DNA of 64,000 nt from Staphylococcus croceilyticus (lineage in GTDB: Bacteria; Bacillota; Bacilli; Staphylococcales; Staphylococcaceae), in assembly GCF_002902575.1 (NCBI RefSeq), contig NZ_PPRD01000006.1, forward strand, positions 24,244 through 88,243, given 5' to 3'. The position numbers and the translations under genes were made by a program. Under the pieces are notes generated by a model, which saw only the letters and a list, made by a program, of their open reading frames with translations, was not told where the DNA came from and searched no databases. This document shows, piece after piece, positions 21,230 through 32,322 of the stretch (the first letter of the stretch is position 1; each line of letters starts with the position of its first letter).

Positions 21230-22768
21230 TTACTTTTCTCGTACGATAGATTTAACTTTATCTAAGTCTTGTTTTACAAATTCACCAGGTGATTGTGTTA
21301 ATAAGCTAACGACATAAGTTACTATGACACTAGCTAAGAAACCAGGAATGATTTCATACATACCGAATAACTCATTGATATTAGATAAAGGCTTAATCCA
21401 TACAATCCAAACAATAACGACGAGTGCTCCAGCGACCATACCACTCACTGCGCCGGCACGTGTTAACTTCTTCCAGTATAAAGAGAAAAGAACAAGTGGA
21501 CTGAATGAAGCACCGAATCCTGCCCAAGCATTACCAACTAAGTTCAATATCGTATCATTCGGAGACCAAGCAATTGCAATTGCTACAATCGCTACTGCTA
21601 ATACAGATAAACGACCAACCAACACGAATTCTTTCTGATGCGTTTTGGCACGTTCTTCACCACGAAATAGTTTATAAAAGTCTTCAGTTAATGAGCTTGA
21701 AGTAACTAATAGTTGAGATGAAATTGTGCTCATGATTGCAGCAAGGATAGCTGCTAATAAGAAACCACCAACTAATGGATGGAATAGAATTTGACTCATA
21801 ACGATAAATAATGTTTCTGGATCTTCCATTTTAATATGGTTATCAGAAATGAAAGCAATACCTGTTAAACCAACACCTACTGCACCTAAAAGGCCTACAG
21901 CCATCCAACTAATACCTAGACGACGTGCTTTTGGTAATAATTTATGTGATTTGATAGACATAAATCGAACGATAATATGAGGTTGTCCAAAATAACCAAG
22001 TCCCCATGCAAAAAGAGAAATAATGCCTAGGAATGTAGTCCCTCTAAATAAGTCCATATTTGTTGGTTTCATTTCAGCAACACGATGAAACGTATCCCAA
22101 CCATTTAGTTGCATCATAGCTACTATAGGCACCATCACCATTGCTATTAACATGATTACCCCTTGGAAGAAGTCAGTGATAGATACAGCTAAATATCCTC
22201 CAAAGAAAGTATAAAGTATGACGATTACTGCCACTAAGATTAAACCAAAATGATAATTTAATCCAAATGCACTTTCGAACAATTTACCCCCAGAAACAAA
22301 ACCGGAATGCGTATATAAAGTAAAGAATACGACAATGATGAGACCAGAAATAATTTTAATGATGTTTTGTTTATCATTTAAACGATTTTTAAAAAAGTCT
22401 GGAAGCGTAATAGCATCTCCAGCGATTTCTGTATACACTCTTAAACGTGGTGCGACTACTAAATAGTTAATATACGCACCAAGTGTGAGACCAATAGTAA
22501 TCCATATAGCTGATAGGCCAGTGCTGTATACAGAGCCAGGTAGTCCCATAATCATCCAACCACTCATATCAGAAGCACCTGCAGATAATGCAGTAATATA
22601 GGGGCCTATGTTTCTTCCACCTAACATATACTCACTTAAATTACCTGTAGCTTGTTTGTAGCCATAATAGCCAATCACTAATAAAATAATAAAATAAATC
22701 GCAATCATAATATAAGTTTGCCAATCCGTGTTAACATGACTGCTTAAACTTGCTCCCAAAGTAAACAT
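21230..22768 (-). CDS. putP: sodium/proline symporter
   Basis: The 512-residue protein imports proline with sodium. Thirteen hydrophobic segments and family motifs are visible, such as [19 protein letters not shown] in an early helix and a sodium-site serine pair in [19 protein letters not shown]. The length is typical of the SSS family. PutP supports osmotic and nutritional proline uptake in S. aureus. It is monocistronic with its own terminator. The start ATG has a GAGGGGG ribosome site. Confidence 0.93.
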   Translation of the reverse strand: MFTLGASLSSHVNTDWQTYIMIAIYFIILLVIGYYGYKQATGNLSEYMLGGRNIGPYITALSAGASDMSGWMIMGLPGSVYSTGLSAIWITIGLTLGAYINYLVVAPRLRVYTEIAGDAITLPDFFKNRLNDKQNIIKIISGLIIVVFFTLYTHSGFVSGGKLFESAFGLNYHFGLILVAVIVILYTFFGGYLAVSITDFFQGVIMLIAMVMVPIVAMMQLNGWDTFHRVAEMKPTNMDLFRGTTFLGIISLFAWGLGYFGQPHIIVRFMSIKSHKLLPKARRLGISWMAVGLLGAVGVGLTGIAFISDNHIKMEDPETLFIVMSQILFHPLVGGFLLAAILAAIMSTISSQLLVTSSSLTEDFYKLFRGEERAKTHQKEFVLVGRLSVLAVAIVAIAIAWSPNDTILNLVGNAWAGFGASFSPLVLFSLYWKKLTRAGAVSGMVAGALVVIVWIVWIKPLSNINELFGMYEIIPGFLASVIVTYVVSLLTQSPGEFVKQDLDKVKSIVREK

Positions 22769-23211
22769 CTTTATACCCCCTCTTTTTCTTTTTAGGTGAA
22801 TACTTCTAAAATAATTTGTTTTAACAGATTGTAAATAACTGCACCTTTAAATTAAATTAGTTACATGTAATATTATACATTATAGTGAATAGATTCGAGA
22901 AGTATTATTTCAATAAATAGATGATAATTAACTTTTATTAATAGTTAGTAAGCGTTTTCTTAAAATAATACAAATATCTGAATTTTTATACTTAATTTGC
23001 ATACTTTATGTAGTTTGTTCTTTAGGAAAGTATTTGTATTTTAATTAAATTTAAATAAGTTACATAAAGAATCGATGATACACCTTAACTAATGTTTAAA
23101 AAAGCGATATTAAGCACTATACCAATAAGAATTATGAGAAATATTTAGATTTTTCATTGGAAATTTGATACAATTTTATGATGAATGAGTAATAAGGAGG
23201 CTTTTTAATTA
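22769..23211. other. 443-base AT-rich intergenic region between putP and gatC
   Basis: No open frame with a plausible ribosome site and no strong hairpin is visible. The region must hold the divergent promoters of putP and gatCAB. An extended -10, TGATACAAT (23166-23174), lies about 40 bases before gatC. I see no T-box or riboswitch hallmark. Confidence 0.6.
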
Positions 23212-23514
23212 ATGACTAAAGTTACACGCGAAGAAGTTGAACATATAGCACATTTAGCAAGACTTCAAATTTCTGAAGAAGAAACAGAAGTTATGGCTAA
23301 TACACTTGAAAGCATCTTAGATTTTGCGAAACAAAATGATACAGCTGATACAGAAGGCGTTGAGCCAACTTACCATGTATTAGACTTACAAAATGTGTTA
23401 CGTGATGACAAAGCAATCGAGGGCATTCCTCAAGAACTTGCATTAAAGAATGCTAAAGAAACAGAAGATGGTCAATTTAAAGTACCAGCTATCATGAATG
23501 AGGAGGACGCTTAA
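23212..23514 (+). CDS. gatC: aspartyl/glutamyl-tRNA(Asn/Gln) amidotransferase subunit C
   Basis: This 100-residue subunit wraps around GatA and stabilises the GatCAB complex, which converts Glu-tRNA(Gln) and Asp-tRNA(Asn) to the amide forms. The family pattern [16 protein letters not shown] is at the N-terminus and the tail has [15 protein letters not shown] precedes the start. gatA begins 1 base after its stop, and the GGAGG of gatA lies inside the last codons of gatC, so translation is coupled. Confidence 0.95.
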   Translation: MTKVTREEVEHIAHLARLQISEEETEVMANTLESILDFAKQNDTADTEGVEPTYHVLDLQNVLRDDKAIEGIPQELALKNAKETEDGQFKVPAIMNEEDA

Positions 23515-23515
23515 G

Positions 23516-24973
23516 ATGAGTATTCGCTATGAATCAGTTGAAAAATTATCAGAAATGATTAAAAACAACGAGATTAAACCTTCTGAAATTGTTAAAGATA
23601 TTTATGATGCAATTGAAGAAACTGATCCAACTGTTAAATCATTTTTAGCTTTAGATAAAGAAAATGCAATTAAAAAAGCTGAAGAGCTAGATGAGTTGCA
23701 AGCTAAAGGCCAAATCGAAGGTAAATTATTTGGTATTCCAATGGGTATCAAAGATAACATTATTACTAAAGATGTTGAAACAACATGTGCTAGTAAAATG
23801 TTAGAAGGTTTCGTGCCTATCTATGAATCTACTGTAATGAATAAATTAAACAATGAAAATGCTGTGTTAATTGGTAAATTAAACATGGATGAATTCGCAA
23901 TGGGTGGTTCAACAGAAACATCTTACTTCAAAAAAACAGTAAACCCATTTGATCATTTAGCAGTACCAGGTGGTTCATCAGGTGGTTCTGCAGCAGCAGT
24001 TGCAGCTGGTTTAGTACCATTTAGTTTAGGTTCAGATACAGGTGGTTCAATTAGACAACCTGCAGCTTACTGTGGTGTAGTAGGGATGAAACCAACATAT
24101 GGTCGTGTTTCACGTTTCGGTCTTGTAGCATTCGCTTCATCATTAGACCAAATTGGCCCAATCACACGTAATGTTAAAGATAATGCTTTAGTATTAGAAG
24201 CCATTGCAGGTGTTGATGAACACGATTCAACAAGTGCACCAGTAGAAGATGTAGATTTCACATCGGAAATTGGTCAAGACATTAAAGGTCTAAAAATTGC
24301 ATTACCTAAAGAATATTTAGGCGAAGGTGTAAGTGAAGAAGTTAAAGAAGCTGTTAAAAATGCTGTAGAAACTTTAAAATCTTTAGGCGCTGAAGTAGAT
24401 GAAGTATCATTACCAAACACTAAATATGGTATTCCATCATATTATGTTATTGCGTCATCTGAAGCATCAGCTAACTTAGCTCGTTTTGACGGTATTAGAT
24501 ATGGTTACCACTCTAAAGAGGCTCAAACATTAGAAGAACTATACAAAATGTCTAGATCAGAAGGATTTGGCGACGAAGTAAAACGTCGTATCTTCTTAGG
24601 TACATTTGCATTAAGCTCTGGTTATTATGATGCGTACTACAAAAAATCTCAAAAAGTAAGAACATTAATTAAAAATGACTTTGATAAAGTATTTGAAGAT
24701 TATGATGTTGTAGTAGGTCCTACTGCACCAACAACTGCGTTCAACTTAGGCGATGAAATTGATGATCCTTTAACTATGTACGCTAATGACTTATTAACTA
24801 CACCTGTTAACTTAGCTGGTTTACCAGGTATTTCTGTTCCTTGTGGACAATCAAACGGACGCCCAATTGGCTTACAATTCATCGGTAAACCATTTGATGA
24901 AAAGACGTTATATCGTGTGGCATACCAATATGAAACACAATTCAACTTACATGACGCATACGAAAAATTATAA
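23516..24973 (+). CDS. gatA: aspartyl/glutamyl-tRNA amidotransferase subunit A
   Basis: The 485-residue glutaminase subunit releases ammonia from glutamine for GatB. It shows the amidase signature: catalytic Lys in [10 protein letters not shown], and the serines in [33 protein letters not shown] giving the Ser-cisSer-Lys triad. I place the start at ATG 23516 (MSIRYESV), 9 bases after GGAGG (23502). The middle gene of gatCAB; spacing to gatB is 12 bases. Confidence 0.96.
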   Translation: MSIRYESVEKLSEMIKNNEIKPSEIVKDIYDAIEETDPTVKSFLALDKENAIKKAEELDELQAKGQIEGKLFGIPMGIKDNIITKDVETTCASKMLEGFVPIYESTVMNKLNNENAVLIGKLNMDEFAMGGSTETSYFKKTVNPFDHLAVPGGSSGGSAAAVAAGLVPFSLGSDTGGSIRQPAAYCGVVGMKPTYGRVSRFGLVAFASSLDQIGPITRNVKDNALVLEAIAGVDEHDSTSAPVEDVDFTSEIGQDIKGLKIALPKEYLGEGVSEEVKEAVKNAVETLKSLGAEVDEVSLPNTKYGIPSYYVIASSEASANLARFDGIRYGYHSKEAQTLEELYKMSRSEGFGDEVKRRIFLGTFALSSGYYDAYYKKSQKVRTLIKNDFDKVFEDYDVVVGPTAPTTAFNLGDEIDDPLTMYANDLLTTPVNLAGLPGISVPCGQSNGRPIGLQFIGKPFDEKTLYRVAYQYETQFNLHDAYEKL

Positions 24974-24985
24974 GGAGTGGAAATA

Positions 24986-26413
24986 ATGCATTTTGAAACA
25001 GTTATCGGACTTGAAGTTCACGTAGAGTTAAAAACAGACTCAAAAATGTTCTCTCCATCACCAGCACACTTTGGAGCTGAACCTAACTCAAACACTAACG
25101 TTATTGATTTAGCATATCCAGGTGTTTTACCAGTTGTTAATAGAAGAGCTGTAGACTGGGCTATGCGCGCATCAATGGCACTTAACATGGATATTGCTAC
25201 ACATTCTAAATTTGACCGTAAAAACTATTTCTATCCAGATAATCCAAAGGCTTATCAAATTTCTCAATTTGACCAACCAATTGGTGAAAATGGATATATT
25301 GATATTGAAGTAGATGGTGAAACTAAACGTATTGGTATTACTCGTCTTCATATGGAAGAAGATGCCGGTAAATCAACACATAAAGATGGTTACTCTTTAG
25401 TTGACTTAAACCGTCAAGGTACACCATTAATCGAAATCGTATCTGAACCAGATATTCGTTCACCTAAAGAAGCCTATGCTTACTTAGAAAAATTACGTTC
25501 AATCATTCAATACACTGGCGTTTCTGACTGTAAGATGGAAGAAGGTTCATTACGTTGTGATGCTAACATTTCATTACGTCCATATGGTCAGAAAGAATTC
25601 GGTACTAAAACTGAATTGAAAAACCTTAACTCATTTAACTATGTAAGAAAAGGTTTAGAATATGAAGAAAAACGCCAAGAAGAAGAATTATTAAATGGTG
25701 GAACAATCGGACAAGAAACACGTCGTTTCGATGAATCTACTGGTAAGACAATTCTTATGCGTGTTAAAGAAGGATCAGATGACTATCGTTACTTCCCAGA
25801 ACCAGATATCGTACCTCTATACGTAGATGATGATTGGAAAGAACGTGTACGTCAAACTATTCCGGAATTACCAGACGAACGTAAAGCGAAGTATGTAAAC
25901 GAATTAGGTTTACCTGAATACGATGCACACGTATTAACACTTACTAAAGAAATGTCAGACTTCTTTGAAGGTGCAATTGAGCACGGTGCTGACGTTAAAT
26001 TAACTTCTAACTGGTTAATGGGTGGTGTGAATGAGTATCTTAATAAAAATCAAGTTGATTTAGAAGATACTAAATTAACACCTGAAAACTTAGCAGGAAT
26101 GATTAAACTTATTGAAGATGGCACAATGAGTAGTAAAATTGCTAAGAAAGTCTTCCCAGAATTAGCTGAAAATGGTGGAGATGCTAAACAAATCATGGAA
26201 GATAAAGGTTTAGTACAAATTTCAGATGAAGCTACTTTAACTAAATTTGTAACAGAAGCGTTAGATAATAACCCACAATCTGTGGAAGATTATAAAAATG
26301 GTAAAGGCAAAGCAATGGGCTTCTTAGTCGGTCAAATCATGAAAGCGTCTAAAGGTCAAGCTAACCCTCAAAAAGTAAACCAAATTTTAAAACAAGAATT
26401 AGATAAACGATAA
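24986..26413 (+). CDS. gatB: aspartyl/glutamyl-tRNA amidotransferase subunit B
   Basis: The 475-residue subunit binds the misacylated tRNA and amidates it using ATP. It has [13 protein letters not shown] at the start, [12 protein letters not shown] and [13 protein letters not shown] in the catalytic cradle, and the C-terminal YqeY-like tail domain ending in [16 protein letters not shown]. The start is ATG 24986, 8 bases after AAGGAG (24972-24977); a GTG at 24977 overlaps the ribosome site and is unlikely. It is the last gene of gatCAB and has a strong terminator. Confidence 0.96.
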   Translation: MHFETVIGLEVHVELKTDSKMFSPSPAHFGAEPNSNTNVIDLAYPGVLPVVNRRAVDWAMRASMALNMDIATHSKFDRKNYFYPDNPKAYQISQFDQPIGENGYIDIEVDGETKRIGITRLHMEEDAGKSTHKDGYSLVDLNRQGTPLIEIVSEPDIRSPKEAYAYLEKLRSIIQYTGVSDCKMEEGSLRCDANISLRPYGQKEFGTKTELKNLNSFNYVRKGLEYEEKRQEEELLNGGTIGQETRRFDESTGKTILMRVKEGSDDYRYFPEPDIVPLYVDDDWKERVRQTIPELPDERKAKYVNELGLPEYDAHVLTLTKEMSDFFEGAIEHGADVKLTSNWLMGGVNEYLNKNQVDLEDTKLTPENLAGMIKLIEDGTMSSKIAKKVFPELAENGGDAKQIMEDKGLVQISDEATLTKFVTEALDNNPQSVEDYKNGKGKAMGFLVGQIMKASKGQANPQKVNQILKQELDKR

Positions 26414-26425
26414 AATTAATTCTAT

Positions 26426-26496
26426 AAATCCATCTCATGAGTAAAGAAGGACAATCTTTATGTTCTACTCTCGAAACATGAGATGGATTTTTTGTT
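26426..26496 (+). terminator. intrinsic terminator of gatCAB
   Basis: Stem aaatccatctcatg (26426-26439) with catgagatggattt (26477-26490), then a T-run. The 37-base loop contains further partial pairing. Confidence 0.88.
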
Positions 26497-26613
26497 TTTT
26501 ATAAATTTTATAATTTTTAAATAATCTAAATTGAGATAATTGAATGAAATACTTTTATCTCTCTCCTAAATCATTTAATATAAGTGTATGTAAAAAAAGT
26601 TGAGGGATAATTT

Positions 26614-27552
26614 ATGAGAAAACGTGCAAGAATCATCTATAATCCAACTTCTGGAAAGGAAATGTTTAAGCGAACTTTACCAGATGTATTAATAAAATTA
26701 GAACGTGCAGGCTATGAGACAAGTGCATACGCAACTGAAAGGGAAGGCGACGCTACGCTTGAAGCGGAACGTGCATTAAAACAAAATTATGATATTCTTA
26801 TTGCTGCAGGTGGCGATGGTACTTTAAATGAAGTCGTAAATGGGATTGCAGAACAACCAAATCGTCCAAAACTTGGCATTATACCAATGGGTACAGTGAA
26901 TGATTTTGGCCGTGCTTTACATCTGCCTAATGATATTATGGGAGCTGTCGATGTTATTATTGACAATCATACAACTAAAGTTGATATAGGTAAGATGAAC
27001 AACCGCTATTTTATAAACTTGGCGGCTGGAGGACAACTAACGCAAGTCTCTTATGAAACACCTAGTCGCTTAAAATCAATTGTGGGACCATTTGCTTATT
27101 ACATAAAAGGGTTCGAAATGCTACCACAAATGAAAGCGGTCGATTTAAGAATTGAATATGATGATAATGTTTTCCAAGGTGAAGCATTACTATTCTTATT
27201 GGGATTAACTAATTCTATGGCTGGCTTTGAAAAGTTAGTACCTGACGCTAAGCTAGACGATGGACATTTTACTTTAATTATTGTGGAAAAGGCTAATCTA
27301 GCAGAACTAGGACATATCATGACCTTAGCATCAAGAGGGGAACATACGAAGCATCCGAAAGTAATTTATGAAAAAGCGAAATCTATCAATATATCTTCAT
27401 TTACAGAAATGCAATTAAATGTAGATGGAGAGTATGGTGGTAAATTACCAGCTAATTTCTTAAATTTAAAACGTCATATTGAAGTATGTACGCCTAAAGA
27501 TATTCATAATGAAGAGTTAACTGAAGATCAACAAGATGACGTGCAACATTAA
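26614..27552 (+). CDS. dagK: diacylglycerol kinase
   Basis: The 312-residue soluble lipid kinase phosphorylates diacylglycerol released by lipoteichoic acid synthesis, recycling it to phosphatidic acid. It has RARIIYNPTSGKE, the nucleotide-binding AAGGDGTLNEVVNGI and GIIPMGTVNDFGRAL of the DgkB family. The length matches S. aureus DgkB. The C-terminus is acidic and variable. It is a single gene between two terminator-like hairpins. Confidence 0.92.
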   Translation: MRKRARIIYNPTSGKEMFKRTLPDVLIKLERAGYETSAYATEREGDATLEAERALKQNYDILIAAGGDGTLNEVVNGIAEQPNRPKLGIIPMGTVNDFGRALHLPNDIMGAVDVIIDNHTTKVDIGKMNNRYFINLAAGGQLTQVSYETPSRLKSIVGPFAYYIKGFEMLPQMKAVDLRIEYDDNVFQGEALLFLLGLTNSMAGFEKLVPDAKLDDGHFTLIIVEKANLAELGHIMTLASRGEHTKHPKVIYEKAKSINISSFTEMQLNVDGEYGGKLPANFLNLKRHIEVCTPKDIHNEELTEDQQDDVQH

Positions 27553-27612
27553 GTAAAATCAAAACTAAGAACGACATATAAGTGAAAATTAAATGATTTA
27601 ATAATTAATAAG

Positions 27613-27686
27613 AAGAGGTTGAGTCATAGTTTGACAATACAGGGGAGAGATTTCCACCTACATTAAGCTACTCAAACCTCTTTTTC
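27613..27686 (+). terminator. terminator or leader hairpin before rlmCD
   Basis: Arms aagaggttgagt (27613-27624) and actcaaacctctt (27670-27682) pair with one bulge and are followed by a T-run. It lies between dagK and rlmCD, only 17 bases before the rlmCD start, so it could end dagK transcription or attenuate rlmCD. Confidence 0.7.
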
Positions 27687-27703
27687 ATGTGGGGTGAAAA
27701 AGA

Positions 27704-29074
27704 GTGGAAGCATTAAAGAAAAATGAAATAAAACAGGGACATGTGGTCGACTTAACTCATGAAGGTCACGGCGTAGTTAAATTTGACCGCTATCCTGTAT
27801 TTATTCCAAATGCGCTAATTAATGAGGAAATAGAATTTAAAATTATTAAAGTAAAGAAGAATTTCGCTATTGGAAAATTATTAGAAGTTAAAAAAGCGAG
27901 CGAAGACCGAGTTGAACCTCCTTGTAAATATTATTGGAAGTGTGGAGGATGTCAATTACAACATATGACGTATGAAGCACAACTCGCGATGAAAAAAGAA
28001 CAAGTCGTCAATCTTTTCCATAGAAAAGCGCAGTTTAATGAGACGAAAATCAATGACACGATAGGTATGGAAGACCCATGGCGTTATAGAAATAAATCAC
28101 AATTACCTATAGGTAAAGATAAAGATAATCACACCATTATGGGATATTATCGTCAAAGAAGTCATGACATTATTGATATGGACAGTTGTTTGATTCAAGA
28201 TCAGCAACATCAAGAGATTATGAATCATGTTAAACAGTGGCTTAATGAATTCAACATAAGCATATATAATGAGCGCACTAAGAAAGGTCTATTAAGACAT
28301 TTAGTTATTCGTACTGGACATTATACAGATGAAATGATGGTTATTTTTGTAACTAATGGTTCTAAATTTAAACAGACAAAATTATTAGTTGAAAAGTTAA
28401 CGCAAACATTTCCAAACATTACGAGTATTAAACAAAATATTAATGATAGCCATTCAAATGTGATTATGGGGCAACATTCTATTACGTTGTATGGCAAAGA
28501 TAAAATTATTGATTCATTAAGCGATATCACTTTCAAAATTAGTGATCAATCTTTCTATCAAATTAACTCAAGTCAGACGGAAAAATTATATGGTAAAGCC
28601 ATTGAGTATGCACAATTAAATGGTCAAGAAACAGTGCTTGATACATATTGTGGAATTGGGACGATAGGTTTATATATGGCGCCTGTAGCTAAACATGTAT
28701 ACGGAGTGGAAATTGTGCCATCTGCAATTAAAGATGCCAAGCAAAATGCGACTCTAAACGGATTTGATAATACGACTTTTGTCTGTGGTAAAGCAGAAGA
28801 AGTCATTATAGAATGGAAACAACAAGGAATTAAACCAGATGTAGTCATGGTCGATCCTCCTCGAAAAGGATGCGATGAAACCTTCTTACAAACACTTCTA
28901 GCGCTTAACCCGAAACGAATTGTTTATATTTCTTGTAATCCTTCTACGCAACAACGAGATGCACAAATTTTAGCCTCTAGTTATGACTTAAAAGAGATTA
29001 CACCAGTGGACATGTTCCCTCAAACAACACACATTGAAACAGTTGCTTTGTTTGAAAGAAAAGAAAATAAATAA
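27704..29074 (+). CDS. rlmD: 23S rRNA (uracil-C5)-methyltransferase RlmCD/RlmD type
   Basis: The 456-residue enzyme has an N-terminal TRAM domain (GHVVDLTHEGHGVVKFDRYPVFIPNAL) and an iron-sulfur cluster site with cysteines in EPPCKYYWKCGGCQLQHM plus a later Cys. The SAM-binding fold follows: VLDTYCGIGTIGLYMA, VDPPRKGCDE, and the catalytic cysteine in VYISCNPSTQQRD. It makes 5-methyluridine in 23S rRNA; whether one or both classic positions (747 and 1939) are targets cannot be read from sequence. The start is GTG 27704 after GGGGTGA. Confidence 0.9.
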   Translation: MEALKKNEIKQGHVVDLTHEGHGVVKFDRYPVFIPNALINEEIEFKIIKVKKNFAIGKLLEVKKASEDRVEPPCKYYWKCGGCQLQHMTYEAQLAMKKEQVVNLFHRKAQFNETKINDTIGMEDPWRYRNKSQLPIGKDKDNHTIMGYYRQRSHDIIDMDSCLIQDQQHQEIMNHVKQWLNEFNISIYNERTKKGLLRHLVIRTGHYTDEMMVIFVTNGSKFKQTKLLVEKLTQTFPNITSIKQNINDSHSNVIMGQHSITLYGKDKIIDSLSDITFKISDQSFYQINSSQTEKLYGKAIEYAQLNGQETVLDTYCGIGTIGLYMAPVAKHVYGVEIVPSAIKDAKQNATLNGFDNTTFVCGKAEEVIIEWKQQGIKPDVVMVDPPRKGCDETFLQTLLALNPKRIVYISCNPSTQQRDAQILASSYDLKEITPVDMFPQTTHIETVALFERKENK

Positions 29075-29241
29075 GCAATTTTTATCGTTTAAAAAGTGTT
29101 TAATTCTTCTGTCATATTCAATCTAGTTTGATTAATATTAAGAAATGATTACAGAGTGTTTAATTTACAAAAAAATACTTTTTTTCTTTTATTTGTCCAT
29201 GTATACTATGAATGAATTAAGAGGGATAGGGGGTCATAATT

Positions 29242-29790
29242 GTGCATAAAATCGATTTGAATCATAACCGATTAAACTTATCGAAGTTTATTGCCATACA
29301 AATCGTCGTTATATTATTTGCAATTTTGCTGACATATAAATGGGCTTTCTCATTTACGAAAGTGATTGAACAATCATTTATAACTAATATAGTGTTCGGG
29401 ATATTGGGTTTTGGCATCGTCCTAGCTATACATGAATTAATTCACCGTTTTTCTTTTTTTGTTTTCTCAAAAGGGGAGAAACCTCATTTTAAACATAAAA
29501 AAGGAATTTTATTAATTCATATTTCGAAAAAATACTTTAATAAATGGCAATTTTGTACAATTATGTTAGCTCCAGCAATTATGATTACCGCTGCATTAAT
29601 GGTTTTATTTAGTTTTTATTCTTATTCATCGATTATCTTTGTTTTAAGTATACATATCGGTTATTGTTTACTTGATTTATATTTAGTAGGTATCGTGTTA
29701 ATTAATAAATTTAAATATGTTCAAACCACTGATGAAGGGTTATTCATGTATCATTATCAACCATATCAAGCTCAGAATGATTACGAATAA
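29242..29790 (+). CDS. DUF3267 membrane protein with HELIH motif
   Basis: The 182-residue protein has four hydrophobic segments and the sequence AIHELIHRFSFFVF in the second, a HExxH motif like that of membrane zinc metalloproteases. A later LLAPAIMI element resembles the second metal-ligand region but lacks a clear third ligand. DUF3267 proteins have no established role, so protease activity is only an inference. It starts at GTG 29242 after AGGGGG. It precedes dinB by 117 bases that contain a small hairpin (29831-29845). Confidence 0.75.
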   Translation: MHKIDLNHNRLNLSKFIAIQIVVILFAILLTYKWAFSFTKVIEQSFITNIVFGILGFGIVLAIHELIHRFSFFVFSKGEKPHFKHKKGILLIHISKKYFNKWQFCTIMLAPAIMITAALMVLFSFYSYSSIIFVLSIHIGYCLLDLYLVGIVLINKFKYVQTTDEGLFMYHYQPYQAQNDYE

Positions 29791-29907
29791 TATAAATGAA
29801 GTCTCAATACAAGCATACTATGCACATCTCATGAGTTTTACTCATAGACGCAGTATAATTGTATCGGGGCTTTTTTATTTTTTATTTTCAGGAAAAGGAG
29901 GGACTTA

Positions 29908-30978
29908 ATGGCAGAAAGACGTATTGTGCATATCGATATGGATTGTTTCTACGCACAAGTAGAAATGAGAGATAATCCTAAACTACGTGGGAAACCTGTA
30001 ATTGTAGGAGGAAAAGCAAGTAACCGTGGTGTAGTATCAACAGCATCTTATGAGGCTCGTAAATATGGCGTACATTCTGCCATGCCAATGTCTCAAGCGC
30101 ATAAACTGTGCCCTAATGGTTATTATGTTAGAGCACGTTTTGATGCGTATCGTGAAGCTTCTGGTATTATTATGAATATTTTTAAAAGCTATACAGATAT
30201 CGTTGAGCCCCTTGCCTTAGATGAAGCGTATTTAGATATTACTCATTTAGTAAGACCAGATATGCCGGCTTCTAAAATTGCTGCCTTTATTCGTCGAGAC
30301 ATTTTCGAAAAAACGGGGTTAACCTCTTCAGCGGGTGTCTCATATAACAAGTATTTGGCTAAACTGGCGAGTGGGATGAATAAGCCGAATGGCATGATGG
30401 TCATTGATTATAATAACGTGCATGATATTCTTATGAATTTGGATATTGGAGAATTTCCTGGTGTCGGAAAAGCGTCGAAGAAGATTATGCATGAACATGA
30501 AATTTATACCGGAAAAGATTTGTATGAGAAATCAGAATTTGAATTAATTCGCTGGTTTGGTAAAAAAGGAAGAGGGCTATACAACAAAGCGAGAGGCATC
30601 GATAACAGTGAAGTTAAAGCGACGCGTATTCGTAAATCTGTAGGTACAGAGCGCACATTCTCAACAGATGTGAATGATGATGATGAGATTCTACGGAAAG
30701 TGTGGGAGTTATCAAGTAAGACGGCTGAACGGTTAGCTAAGTTGCAAAAGTCTGGCAGTACAGTAACTGTAAAGATTAAGACCCATAAATATGAAACATT
30801 CTCCAAACAACGTAGTTTAAGGGAAATGGTAAGTAGTGAAACAGATATTTATAATGTGGCATATGATTTATATAATGAATTAAAAGATCCGGATGTACCT
30901 ATTCGCTTAATAGGAGTAACAGTCGGAAACTTAGAACAAGCCACATATCAAAATATGACCATATATGATTTTATTTAG
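29908..30978 (+). CDS. dinB: DNA polymerase IV (Y family)
   Basis: The 356-residue translesion polymerase has the first acidic site in [15 protein letters not shown], the steric-gate and fingers region in SYEARKYGV, and the second acidic pair in [12 protein letters not shown]. Helix-hairpin-helix and little-finger domains follow ([22 protein letters not shown]). A beta-clamp binding peptide would be expected near the C-terminus but is not obvious. It starts at an ATG after AAAGGAGGG. Its terminator arm overlaps the end of the convergent exonuclease gene. Confidence 0.95.
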   Translation: MAERRIVHIDMDCFYAQVEMRDNPKLRGKPVIVGGKASNRGVVSTASYEARKYGVHSAMPMSQAHKLCPNGYYVRARFDAYREASGIIMNIFKSYTDIVEPLALDEAYLDITHLVRPDMPASKIAAFIRRDIFEKTGLTSSAGVSYNKYLAKLASGMNKPNGMMVIDYNNVHDILMNLDIGEFPGVGKASKKIMHEHEIYTGKDLYEKSEFELIRWFGKKGRGLYNKARGIDNSEVKATRIRKSVGTERTFSTDVNDDDEILRKVWELSSKTAERLAKLQKSGSTVTVKIKTHKYETFSKQRSLREMVSSETDIYNVAYDLYNELKDPDVPIRLIGVTVGNLEQATYQNMTIYDFI

Positions 30979-31047
30979 AAGATAAAGGTTTATCATTTTA
31001 CAAGGCTAGTTTGACTCAAGTCTTTAATTTTAACCTTTATCTTTTAA
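30979..31047 (+). terminator. intrinsic terminator of dinB
   Basis: Arms aagataaaggtt (30979-30990) and aacctttatctt (31032-31043) followed by TTTAAATTTTT. The right arm overlaps the last codons of the convergent exonuclease gene. The 41-base loop is long. Confidence 0.65.
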
Positions 31048-31584
31048 ATTTTTACCATAAATCTGTAACATACTATCTAGATTATCATAGTGCTTTAACA
31101 ATCTAAACGTAATCATGGCGCATGCTTTCGCGTCATTCAGCGCATCATGATGTCCATGAAAGTCCAATTTATAATGGTTCATTAAATGTTTTAAGCCATA
31201 GCGATAAGCGCTAATTGTACGTTTAGCTAATTGATAAGAACAGAAATACATTAAAGAAGGCGTTTCGATTTTTAATTGCTTTAAACTTTGATGTAGTACA
31301 TTCATATCAAATGCTGCATTATGAGCGACGACAGGAAGCTCGTCAATGAATTGCAACATATAAGGATAGACATAGGCAAAGCTAGGCGCATCTTTTACAT
31401 CTTCAGGTTTTATACCATGGACGGCAATATTTGTTTTTGAAAAGTAATCAAATGGATTTACTAGCGTATAGAATGATTCTATGATTTCATTATCAACTAC
31501 TTTCACCATACCCACTGAGCAAATACTTGTACGCTTACCATTAGCTGTTTCAAAATCAAGTGCTACAAATGAATTACTAGACAT
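31030..31584 (-). CDS. DnaQ-like 3'-5' exonuclease
   Basis: The 184-residue single-domain nuclease has the DEDDh pattern: FVALDFETANG (Asp and Glu of Exo I), VVAHNAAFDMNVLH (Exo II) and HHDALNDAKACA (Exo III with the final His and Asp). It resembles the epsilon proofreading domain but lacks a polymerase or clamp motif, so it is probably a stand-alone DNA or RNA trimming exonuclease. It starts at ATG 31584 with AAAGAAAGGAAA upstream. Confidence 0.88.
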   Translation of the reverse strand: MSSNSFVALDFETANGKRTSICSVGMVKVVDNEIIESFYTLVNPFDYFSKTNIAVHGIKPEDVKDAPSFAYVYPYMLQFIDELPVVAHNAAFDMNVLHQSLKQLKIETPSLMYFCSYQLAKRTISAYRYGLKHLMNHYKLDFHGHHDALNDAKACAMITFRLLKHYDNLDSMLQIYGKNLKDKG

Positions 31585-31663
31585 ATACGTTTCCTTTCTT
31601 TAATTAAAGATGTTGTTAGTTTAGCTTAATATCATTAAAAATAACAGAAAATTGCACATAAAA

Positions 31664-31710
31664 TAACCCGTATTACTCTGAACTGTGGGGGAGAATAATA
31701 CGGGTTAAAT
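31664..31710 (-). terminator. intrinsic terminator of ftnA
   Basis: Stem taacccgtatta (31664-31675) with taatacgggtta (31696-31707) and a 20-base loop, with A-rich sequence upstream that gives a T-rich tail on the minus strand. Confidence 0.8.
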
Positions 31711-31741
31711 TTATGCTTTAATAATTGATAGAAATTTAAAC

Positions 31742-32242
31742 TTATTCTTCGTCGAATGAACGAGATGCAAGTTCTTTTTCATATAAATATAATGTGTTGC
31801 AATCGTCACCGATACGAGTTAAGTAATCGATATGAGTTTCAAAAGTAGATTCTTCTTCTACTTGTTCGTCTAAGAACCAATTTAAGAATGAAATTGTAGC
31901 ATAGTCTTTATCTTTTTGAGCAATTTCAGATAAGTTGTAGAAACGACGTGTTACATCTTGTTCTTGAGCTAAACCATCTTTGAATGTTTCTAAGATAGAG
32001 TTGAACTCAGTTTTTGGTGCAGGAATTGCTCTAAATTCAGCACGTTCTCCACGATCATTGATATAATCATAAATTTTTTTACCGTGGAAGCGTTCTTCTT
32101 TAGCTTGTTGAATATAGAAGTTAGCAAAACCTTCGTATGATTTATCATCACAATAAGCCGCCATTGCCATATATGCATGTGCTGCGAAATACTCGTGGTT
32201 CATTTGGTCATTTAATGCTTCTAATAAGTCTTTACTTAACAT
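31742..32242 (-). CDS. ftnA: ferritin
   Basis: The 166-residue non-haem ferritin stores iron as a mineral in a 24-subunit cage. Ferroxidase-centre residues are in the helices [30 protein letters not shown] and FLDEQVEEE. The length is typical. In S. aureus ftnA is part of the PerR regulon, and here a near-perfect PerR box lies directly upstream of its promoter. The gene is monocistronic and divergent from murT. Confidence 0.95.
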   Translation of the reverse strand: MLSKDLLEALNDQMNHEYFAAHAYMAMAAYCDDKSYEGFANFYIQQAKEERFHGKKIYDYINDRGERAEFRAIPAPKTEFNSILETFKDGLAQEQDVTRRFYNLSEIAQKDKDYATISFLNWFLDEQVEEESTFETHIDYLTRIGDDCNTLYLYEKELASRSFDEE

Positions 32243-32293
32243 AATTAAGTCACCTCAAATAAAAAATTTAGTCATCTCTATTTGTTCATTTTG

Positions 32294-32322
32294 AGTATAA
32301 CAAATTTATTCTCATTAGTAAA
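32294..32322 (-). promoter_or_regulatory. ftnA promoter
   Basis: On the minus strand TTTACT (32322-32317) and TATACT (32299-32294) are spaced by 17 bases, about 50 bases before the ftnA start. The PerR-box-like sequence abuts the -35. Confidence 0.65.

Noticed and set aside
22769..23211. A T-box or other riboswitch in front of gatCAB
   Set aside because: No T-box consensus, specifier stem or terminator/antiterminator pair is visible in the leader.
29717..29908. A 63-codon frame between the DUF3267 gene and dinB
   Set aside because: It starts inside the DUF3267 gene in another frame, lacks a ribosome site and shows no recognisable domain.
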